Shown here one piece after another: positions 5,198 to 10,196 of a stretch of 10,196 nucleotides of DNA; within the stretch, counting starts at the first letter, position 1; each line of letters begins with the position of its first letter. Source of the stretch: Clostridia bacterium. Lineage in GTDB: Bacteria > Bacillota_A > Clostridia > Oscillospirales > CAG-272. The notes below the pieces were generated by a model. It had not been told where the DNA came from. It ran no database searches and worked only from the letters and a program-made list of their open reading frames with translations. A program made the translations under genes and the position numbers. The stretch covers positions 1 through 10,196 of the forward strand of contig JAFUQY010000012.1 of assembly GCA_017472105.1 (NCBI GenBank), read 5' to 3'.

Positions 5198-6289
5198 ATG
5201 AAAACAAAAAATACAAAGCGCATTCTCACGTCCCTGCTGCTTTCCGTTCTCCTCCTTGCCGGATGCGGACAGAAGCCCGCCGAGGTTTCGGAGACTGCCG
5301 GCATCGGACGTCCGGTCGCTGAAACCAATGAAGACGGCACGCCTGCCCAGCCCGACGCGGAAACCGACACCTCCGGAAATCCCGTCACGCCCGAGCAGTC
5401 CGGTGCATCCGACGGCACGCAGACCTCACAGAACACCGGCGAACGCTTCCAGAACGGGAAATACTGGGATTTCGTGAACGGCAAATACGTTTACAGCATT
5501 CCCGCACGCGACGACAGCGGACTTGCGACCCTCTCCGAGCTCAACTCCGTCTGGGGTGTTCCCTTTGAAGACAGCGCCGACTCCGGGGACTGGTACACCG
5601 GCAAGCTGACCCGCGACCTCACCACGGGCGAAGTGACCGTTGCGTGGGACAGATGGGACTCCGTGCTTGAGCTTCTCGATCAGTATCACGGCATCTACCG
5701 CGGCAACACCGAAGAGAAGGTCTGCTACTTCACCTTCGACTGCGGCTACGAATACGGCACCACGGCAACCATCCTCGATACGCTCCGCTCGAAGCAGGTT
5801 CCCGCCCTGTTCTTCCTCACCGGAACGTATGTGGAAAAGGAAACCGAGCTGATCCAGCGGATGCTCGACGAAGGACACATGGTCGGCAATCACTCCGTGA
5901 ACCACAAGCAGATGGCATCCCTCTCGGCTGAGGAATTCCAGGCGGAACTGACCGGACTTGAGGATCTCTTCTACGCGTCCTTCCCGGATGCACCGCCGAT
6001 GGTGTACTACCGTCCGCCGTCAGGGGATATGAACCAATGGTCGCTCCGCCTTGCCGACAAGATGGGCTACACGAGCGTTCTCTGGTCCTGCACCTACAAG
6101 GATTACGACACCAATAACCAGTGGTCCCACGAAGACGCGCTCAATGCGCTGAAAACCGGACTTCACAACGGCTGTGTCTACCTCCTGCATGCCGAATCCG
6201 AAACCAACGCAGCCATCCTCGGCGACCTCATCGACTGGATCCGCGCACAAGGCTACACGATCCTGCCGATCTGCGATATTGAGTTTTAA
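5198..6289 (+). CDS. PdaA-like polysaccharide (peptidoglycan) deacetylase lipoprotein
   Basis: A 363-residue protein. The signal peptide ends in lipobox LAGC (Cys23), followed by a low-complexity Thr/Pro/Glu/Asp linker (about 25-82), a short N-terminal region, then a NodB domain (about 172-363). NodB motifs: 1 TFDCGYE (179-185, base Asp181), 2 HSVNH (232-236, metal His232 and His236), 3 RPPSG (272-276), 4 VLWSCTYKDYD (294-304), 5 LLH (His331). The WDSVLELLDQYHGIYRGNT lead-in, TFDxGYE and motif order resemble the delta-lactam-type enzymes such as Bacillus PdaA, which deacetylates N-acetylmuramic acid in spore cortex. Residue 182 is Cys where PdaA has Asn and other NodB enzymes have a metal-binding Asp. 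Lipid anchoring and a vegetative-type promoter suggest action outside the membrane, not strictly in the forespore, so a wall or polysaccharide substrate other than cortex is possible. The ATG at 5198 has GGGGA nine bases upstream. Confidence 0.9.
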   Translation: MKTKNTKRILTSLLLSVLLLAGCGQKPAEVSETAGIGRPVAETNEDGTPAQPDAETDTSGNPVTPEQSGASDGTQTSQNTGERFQNGKYWDFVNGKYVYSIPARDDSGLATLSELNSVWGVPFEDSADSGDWYTGKLTRDLTTGEVTVAWDRWDSVLELLDQYHGIYRGNTEEKVCYFTFDCGYEYGTTATILDTLRSKQVPALFFLTGTYVEKETELIQRMLDEGHMVGNHSVNHKQMASLSAEEFQAELTGLEDLFYASFPDAPPMVYYRPPSGDMNQWSLRLADKMGYTSVLWSCTYKDYDTNNQWSHEDALNALKTGLHNGCVYLLHAESETNAAILGDLIDWIRAQGYTILPICDIEF

Positions 6290-6298
6290 ATAAAACCC

Positions 6299-6349
6299 GC
6301 AGGAGGAGCAAGTCCCTTCCTTGCCGCAATTCGCAAAACTTCATCCTGC
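6299..6349. other. Nested inverted repeat between the deacetylase gene and mnmA
   Basis: The 107-base gap holds no gene. An outer 6-bp stem (GCAGGA 6299-6304 with TCCTGC 6344-6349) encloses a 5-bp stem (GCAAG 6308-6312 with CTTGC 6320-6324). The left arm contains AGGAGG, a perfect Shine-Dalgarno sequence with no suitable start codon after it. It may be a weak processing or termination structure or a fossil repeat. No plus-strand T-run follows. Confidence 0.35.
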
Positions 6350-6396
6350 ATTATATTAATATCTCTCCATCCCAAACAACACGAAAGCCAACAATT

Positions 6397-7446
6397 ATGC
6401 ATCTGATCGCACTGTCCGGCGGAGTGGATTCCTCTGCCGCGCTCCTTTTATCCAAAGAAAAATACGGTACTTCCCTCCTTGGCGCAACGCTGGCTCTTGC
6501 CGCACCGGGTTCTCATGACGCCGACGCGGACGCGAAAAACATCGCCGACGCCGCAGCCGTGTGTGAAACCGCCGGAGTGAATCATACCGCCGTTTACGCC
6601 CACGACGAATTCCGCGCCGCCGTCATGGATTATTTCGCGCGGGAATATCTCAGCGGAAGAACGCCGAACCCCTGCGTCGTCTGCAACCGCGAGATCAAGT
6701 TCGGTCTCCTTGCCGATTTTGCCGCGCAGAACGGCTGTGACAGGGTCATCACCGGTCACTACGCAAAGCTCGAGAATATGAACGGCTATATCACCATCCG
6801 CAAAGCTGCCGATATCACGAAGGATCAGAGCTACGTCCTCGCCATGCTCACACAGGATCAGCTCCGCCGCGCCGAATTCCCTCTCGGAAACTACACCAAG
6901 CCCGAGATCCGAGAAATGGCAGGAGCGGCAGGCCTGAAAAACGCGCAGCGCAGGGATTCTCAGGACGTGTGCTTCATCCCCGACGGCGATTACGTCTCCT
7001 TCATCACGCGGCACACCGGCGAAATTCCCGTCCCCGGCGATTACGTCGACGAAAACGGCACCGTACTCGGCAAACACAAGGGTCAGTGGTGCTACACGAT
7101 CGGTCAGCGCAAAGGGCTCGGCATCTCCATGGGACGGCACGTGTTCGTTCTCGCAAAGGATGCCGTCACAAACCGCGTCACCCTCGGCGATGAAGCTCCG
7201 CTGTTCCAGAAGACCGTCCGCATCACCGGCGTTCATGCACCGTCCGATCCCGCATGGATTGCAAATGACGTGAAATGCAGAGCCAAGCTCCGGTACGCTC
7301 ACCGCGAAGCCGACGCCGTTTTCCACCGCACGAGTGAGCATGACGGCGTAATCGAGTTTGCAGAACCCCAGCGCGCACCCTCACCCGGTCAGTTCGCCGT
7401 CCTGTACAGCGAAGACTGCGTCATCGGTGCGGGCGTTATCGCGTAA
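6397..7446 (+). CDS. mnmA: tRNA-specific 2-thiouridylase MnmA
   Basis: A 349-residue cytosolic enzyme that thiolates U34 of the Lys, Glu and Gln tRNAs, using ATP to activate the uridine and sulfur relayed as a persulfide. The PP-loop SGGVDSS is at residues 7-13. Both catalytic cysteines are present: Cys96 in NPCVVCNREIKFG (with Cys93 beside it, a CxxC) and Cys192 in DSQDVCFIPDGDY. GHYA (120-123), TKDQSYVL (141-148), the central KGQWCYTIGQRKGLGI segment and the C-terminal beta-barrel (QRAPSPGQFAVLY) complete a full-length protein of normal size. The ribosome binding site is weak (GAAAG about ten bases upstream), but the N-terminus fits the family and no better in-frame start exists. No convincing separate promoter is seen; a TATATT at 6352 is possible. 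A strong terminator follows the stop. Confidence 0.96.
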   Translation: MHLIALSGGVDSSAALLLSKEKYGTSLLGATLALAAPGSHDADADAKNIADAAAVCETAGVNHTAVYAHDEFRAAVMDYFAREYLSGRTPNPCVVCNREIKFGLLADFAAQNGCDRVITGHYAKLENMNGYITIRKAADITKDQSYVLAMLTQDQLRRAEFPLGNYTKPEIREMAGAAGLKNAQRRDSQDVCFIPDGDYVSFITRHTGEIPVPGDYVDENGTVLGKHKGQWCYTIGQRKGLGISMGRHVFVLAKDAVTNRVTLGDEAPLFQKTVRITGVHAPSDPAWIANDVKCRAKLRYAHREADAVFHRTSEHDGVIEFAEPQRAPSPGQFAVLYSEDCVIGAGVIA

Positions 7447-7451
7447 TTCCC

Positions 7452-7495
7452 ATGATTCATTTTTCATCATACCGTGAAGAATGAATCATTTTTTT
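7452..7495 (+). terminator. Intrinsic terminator after mnmA
   Basis: A 15-bp stem (7452-7466 with 7475-7489, one G-T pair, core GATTCATT/AATGAATC) with an 8-base loop is followed by T-rich sequence to 7495. It begins five bases after the mnmA stop. The stem is AT-rich but long and nearly perfect. Confidence 0.88.
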
Positions 7496-7534
7496 GCCCG
7501 AATTCCGTTGTATGTATAAAAGGAAGAAAAAATC

Positions 7535-8182
7535 ATGTCCATCCACATCGTTCACCTCTGCCGTGACTACGCCGTCGTTGTCAAGCCGTACGGGATCCTC
7601 AGCGAAGGCACATCCCCCGACGCACTGCCGGTCATTCTCGAAGCCGAACTGAAGCAGGCAGGCACAAACTTCGAAAGCATCCATCCCGTCCACCGCCTCG
7701 ACCGCACGACTGAGGGTCTGATCCTGCTCGCGCTGAACAAAAAAGCCGCCGCACAACTGTCGCAGATGGTGCAGGAACGTCAGATTCAGAAGCACTATAC
7801 CGCGTTCCTCACCCGTGACGCCGGTCTTGCAGAATCCGATACCCTCATCGACTACCTCTTCTTCGACAAGCGCGCGGACAAATCCTTCGTCGCATCGAAA
7901 ACGAAAACCTCCGCCAAACTCGCCCAGCTCACCTATACCCTCACCGAAACCCGGCAGATCGGCGATACCGCGGTCACACGTGCGGAGATTGACATGCTCA
8001 CCGGGCGTACCCACCAGATCCGCGTCCAGTTCGCCAGCCGGAAATCGCCCCTCATCGGTGACAGAAAATACGGCAGCCGCGTACACTGCAAAGCTCCGGC
8101 GCTGTTCTGCACAGGGATCGTGTTCGAATGGAAGGGTGAAATGAAGACGTACAGCATCCCGGCGGAGTTTCCGGTGGTGTGA
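7535..8182 (+). CDS. RluA-family RNA pseudouridine synthase
   Basis: A 215-residue protein of the short RluA class without an N-terminal S4 domain. Family landmarks: DYAVVVKPYGILSEG (about 11-25), the catalytic motif HRLDRTTEG (53-61) with nucleophile Asp56, and GRTHQIRVQFA in the C-terminal half followed by PLIGDRKYGS. It isomerises uridine to pseudouridine in rRNA or tRNA; the target base cannot be decided from the sequence. The ribosome binding site AAGGAAG lies about eight bases before the ATG. The gene starts 88 bases after mnmA, beyond its terminator, so it needs its own promoter; TATAAA at 7516 is a possible -10 but no good -35 is seen. No T-run terminator follows directly. Confidence 0.93.
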   Translation: MSIHIVHLCRDYAVVVKPYGILSEGTSPDALPVILEAELKQAGTNFESIHPVHRLDRTTEGLILLALNKKAAAQLSQMVQERQIQKHYTAFLTRDAGLAESDTLIDYLFFDKRADKSFVASKTKTSAKLAQLTYTLTETRQIGDTAVTRAEIDMLTGRTHQIRVQFASRKSPLIGDRKYGSRVHCKAPALFCTGIVFEWKGEMKTYSIPAEFPVV

Positions 8183-8511
8183 GAATATGACCGCGCCGCA
8201 GGCTGAGTTTACCGAGGAAATCCAGTGTCCCGAAAAATAAGATATGTTCGCATACGCTCAAAGCTGCACATTGTAAAATCCCTCGCCCGCCGGAGGCATT
8301 GGGTCCAGGCACTCCTGGTCGCCGAATCGAGAGCCCGGCGATGGAGGGTTCTCGCGCCGCCTGCGTAGGGCATTAAATCCAATTGAAAAGCGGAGCTTTT
8401 CTACCTTAATCACTCCCGCCGTCAGCAAGACAAAACTTCTCCACGCCTCACGTTAGTGCAAAACCACCAAAATCCCCCGCAAACCTTCGTGCATTTCTCC
8501 AACCTGTCCAT
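8183..8511. other. Non-coding stretch with several inverted repeats (possible interspersed repeat)
   Basis: No credible gene was found between the pseudouridine synthase and the permease promoter. The region has compact palindromes: CCAGG-CACT-CCTGG near 8312, CCTC-N8-GGAG near 8283, and GAAAAGC-GGA-GCTTTTC (8385-8401), which could be a weak bidirectional terminator. The GC-rich palindromic character of 8255-8370 resembles interspersed intergenic repeats seen in clostridial genomes. That is an impression; it needs a genome comparison. A decayed gene cannot be excluded. Confidence 0.4.
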
Positions 8512-8541
8512 TGACTTCACCCACCAAAATGGAGTATAATA
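8512..8541 (+). promoter_or_regulatory. Sigma-A-type promoter of the SLC13 permease gene
   Basis: TTGACT (8512-8517), 18-base spacer, TATAAT (8536-8541). The predicted transcription start is near 8548, giving a leader of about 58 bases. Confidence 0.82.
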
Positions 8542-8548
8542 CCAATCG

Positions 8549-8594
8549 TGTGCGTATGCCTGCATTCCCGCTGAATGCAAAAATCACCGCACAC
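8549..8594 (+). other. Two-storey hairpin filling the permease mRNA leader
   Basis: The outer stem GTGTGCG/CGCACAC (8549-8555 with 8588-8594) is a perfect 7-bp helix. Inside it TGCATTC/GAATGCA (8562-8568 with 8574-8580) forms a second perfect 7-bp helix with a 5-base loop, the two joined by an internal loop of six and seven bases. The structure begins at the predicted transcription start and ends just before the ribosome binding site (AGTGAGG, 8595-8601). No T-run follows, so it is not a terminator. A 5'-end stabiliser or translation control element is plausible. It matches no riboswitch class I recognise. Confidence 0.55.
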
Positions 8595-8605
8595 AGTGAG
8601 GTTTT

Positions 8606-9799
8606 ATGAACAAGACAGAGCGCATCCATTCCACCGCAGCCGTACAAACTGAGACCCGGCGCGGCATTTCCGGCAACTCCGTCGTCCTTGACGCAATCAC
8701 CGGTTTTGTGAAGAAGAATATCGTTCTCACAATCGCCGCCGCTCTCGCCATCGTTACATCCGTCATCGTACCGCCGGATTCCGCATATCTCGGCTACTTT
8801 GACTTCCGTACCCTGACCTGCCTCTTCTGTACCCTTGCCGTGATCTGCGCCCTCGGGGAGATCCGTTTCTTCTATGTCTGTGCGGAAAAGATCATAGGCC
8901 TCGCAAAGAACCTCCGTCTTGCCGCTATTGCCCTGGTGTACATCACGTTCATCGGTTCCATGCTCATCGCCAATGACATGGCACTGCTTACATTCCTTCC
9001 GCTGGGATACATCGTTCTGCACTGCACCGGCAACGAGCGTTATATGGCATATATATTCATCCTCCAGAACATTGCAGCCAACCTCGGCGGCATGCTCACA
9101 CCCTTCGGAAATCCCCAGAACCTGTACCTGTACTCCTATTTTGCGATCCCGAACGGCGAATTCATGCTCACCATGCTCCCTCCGTTCATTCTGTCCGTGC
9201 TCATCATCACCCTGTGCTGCCTTGCACTGCCGGAAAATCCGATCCACTACGCGGGAGAAAAGACCGAAATGCCCGTCGGCAGAATGGCAGCGTACCTCGT
9301 TCTGTTTGCAATTTCCATCCTCGTGGTGTTCCGCGGCATCCCCTACTGGCTCGGTCTGATCGTGATTCCCGCCGCACTGATGGTGCTCGAACCCAAGGCG
9401 CTGAAGAATGTCGACTACGCACTTCTTCTCACCTTCGTGTGCTTCTTCATCTTCTCCGGCAACATGGCACGGATTCCCGCTGTATCGGGCCTGATGCAGG
9501 CACTTCTGGGTCAGTCCGATCACGCAGCCCTCTTCACCTCCGCAATGTCCTGTCAGGTGATTTCCAATGTACCCTCCGCAATTCTTCTCTCCAAGTTCAC
9601 CGAAAGCTGGAAGCCCCTCCTGTACGGCGTGAACATCGGCGGATGCGGTACTCTGATCTCCTCCCTCGCAAGTCTGATCACCTTCCGTACCTACAACAAG
9701 CACAATCCCGGCCATGCTGGAAGCTACATCAAGACGTTCACCGTTATGAACTTCGCCTTCCTCGCCGTTCTGCTGGCACTGTGCATGCTGCTGGTTTGA
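8606..9799 (+). CDS. SLC13/CitM-type anion permease
   Basis: A 397-residue polytopic membrane protein with about ten to eleven hydrophobic helices. After a hydrophilic N-terminus (about 1-37), helices carry hallmarks of the SLC13/ArsB-NhaD ion transporter group: SMLIANDMALLTFLPLG (about 117-133), the GNPQNLYLYSY motif near 173-183, then in the second half FFIFSGNMARIP, SCQVISNVPSAILLS and GVNIGGCGTLISSLASLITF. The two half-repeats with NxP-type re-entrant loops fit the family. Members import di- or tricarboxylates, sulfate or similar anions, usually coupled to sodium or protons; the substrate cannot be told here. The ribosome binding site GAGG lies four bases before the ATG, close but acceptable. 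The gene is monocistronic: its own promoter and structured leader precede it and a terminator follows. Confidence 0.9.
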   Translation: MNKTERIHSTAAVQTETRRGISGNSVVLDAITGFVKKNIVLTIAAALAIVTSVIVPPDSAYLGYFDFRTLTCLFCTLAVICALGEIRFFYVCAEKIIGLAKNLRLAAIALVYITFIGSMLIANDMALLTFLPLGYIVLHCTGNERYMAYIFILQNIAANLGGMLTPFGNPQNLYLYSYFAIPNGEFMLTMLPPFILSVLIITLCCLALPENPIHYAGEKTEMPVGRMAAYLVLFAISILVVFRGIPYWLGLIVIPAALMVLEPKALKNVDYALLLTFVCFFIFSGNMARIPAVSGLMQALLGQSDHAALFTSAMSCQVISNVPSAILLSKFTESWKPLLYGVNIGGCGTLISSLASLITFRTYNKHNPGHAGSYIKTFTVMNFAFLAVLLALCMLLV

Positions 9800-9848
9800 T
9801 CCCGCCGATGGGAAATATACTGACATATATCGCATAAACAAAATAGAT

Positions 9849-9895
9849 AACCCCCGGATTTTGTGAGATTCAATCCCACAGATTCCGGGGGTTTT
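9849..9895 (+). terminator. Terminator of the permease gene, probably bidirectional
   Basis: A 10-bp stem AACCCCCGGA/TCCGGGGGTT (9849-9858 with 9884-9893) with inner pairing TGTG/CACA and GAT/ATC is followed by TTGTGTTGTT on the plus strand. On the minus strand the same hairpin is followed by TTATCTATTTTG, so it may also end the convergent gene at the right edge. Confidence 0.85.
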
Positions 9896-9901
9896 GTGTT
9901 G

Positions 9902-10196
9902 TTATTCCGTCGCCGGAGGTGCGTCCAGTTCGTTTCCGTCGAGATCCCAGTACCGGAAGGTGCCGTCCTCGCAGTCGAAGCCGATCCAGTTGTTTTCCAC
10001 ATCCAGTGAGAATGCACCGCCGTGATGCTCGTACCAGTCGTATTCGTAGACGTATGCGGGAGTTTCGATATTGTTCCATTCCTCACTCCACACAATATCG
10101 CCGCCATCGGTCACAAGATCGTAATCAATCTTTGTAATACCATCCGTATTCTCTGCATATCCGCCCTCAATTATCATGATCCGCGAACTCATACCA
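9902..10196 (-). CDS. Hypothetical protein, C-terminal part (partial, 5' end outside window)
   Basis: The frame is open from the right edge to a TAA at 9902, giving about 98 residues; an ATG at 10192 is probably internal because the frame continues upstream and nothing ribosome-binding-like can be seen. The visible part is acidic and rich in Tyr, Trp and Gly (YVYEYDWYEHHGG, NNWIGFDCEDG, FRYWDLDGNELDAPP), suggestive of a beta-rich soluble or extracytoplasmic domain. I do not recognise a family. It converges on the permease gene with the shared terminator between them. Confidence 0.65.
   Translation of the reverse strand, partial: GMSSRIMIIEGGYAENTDGITKIDYDLVTDGGDIVWSEEWNNIETPAYVYEYDWYEHHGGAFSLDVENNWIGFDCEDGTFRYWDLDGNELDAPPATE

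Noticed and set aside
6448..7341. A 297-codon minus-strand open frame opposite mnmA
   Set aside because: mnmA has complete catalytic motifs; the antisense frame shows none and starts inside the gene.
8188..8241. A 17-codon open frame (MTAPQAEFTEEIQCPEK)
   Set aside because: No ribosome binding site or promoter and no similarity I recognise; expected by chance.
8280..8370. tRNA-like folding around 8280-8370
   Set aside because: No acceptor stem, anticodon arm or canonical T-loop sequence could be assembled; the palindromes do not form a cloverleaf.
8453..9841. A 462-codon minus-strand open frame opposite the permease
   Set aside because: Its translation (His, Gln, Glu, Gly and Cys rich) is what antisense of a membrane protein gives, and it crosses the plus-strand promoter and leader.
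1..10196. CRISPR array, prophage, transposon or toxin-antitoxin genes
   Set aside because: No regularly spaced repeats, integrase, transposase, terminal inverted repeats or small paired ORFs of such kinds were seen on either strand.

Overview
The window looks like chromosomal DNA from a Gram-positive, Clostridia-type bacterium, probably an uncultured gut or anaerobic lineage. The grounds are type A RNase P RNA, several lipoproteins with classical lipoboxes, TTGACA-17-TATAAT promoters, GGAGG-type ribosome binding sites, GC-rich third codon positions, and a PdaA-type polysaccharide deacetylase of the kind found in endospore formers. This placement is inference. No mobile element, phage gene, CRISPR array, tRNA or rRNA was seen.

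Layout. From 1 to about 5035 everything reads on the minus strand. At the left edge is a partial MgtC/SapB-family membrane protein with its own promoter and, just upstream of it, a tandem direct repeat. Next comes a likely three-gene transcript (about 2270 down to 477): a small sugar-context protein of the Anabaena sensory rhodopsin transducer (ASRT) family, a short-chain dehydrogenase resembling UxuB-type D-mannonate oxidoreductases, and a small lipoprotein. Upstream of that is rnpB, with a perfect-consensus promoter and its own terminator. A two-gene operon follows: an ABC-type solute-binding lipoprotein and a single-span membrane protein of unknown function, driven by another perfect-consensus promoter and closed by a hairpin that abuts the rnpB promoter.

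From about 5131 to 9895 everything reads on the plus strand: a PdaA-like deacetylase lipoprotein, the tRNA 2-thiouridylase mnmA followed by a strong terminator, an RluA-family pseudouridine synthase, a roughly 330-base non-coding stretch with several inverted repeats, and an SLC13-type anion permease. The permease mRNA leader folds into a two-storey hairpin starting at the predicted transcription start. A long hairpin terminator separates it from a partial minus-strand gene running off the right edge.

How the genes fit together. The solute-binding protein, the UxuB-like dehydrogenase and the ASRT-family protein suggest uptake and catabolism of sugars or sugar acids, although no ABC permease lies in the window. 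The rest is housekeeping (RNase P, tRNA thiolation, pseudouridylation), envelope remodelling and anion uptake. No clearly new multi-gene system is evident. The most interesting signals are the ASRT-dehydrogenase pairing, a Cys in the first motif of the PdaA-like enzyme, the structured leader of the permease gene, and short repeats or palindromes at promoters.
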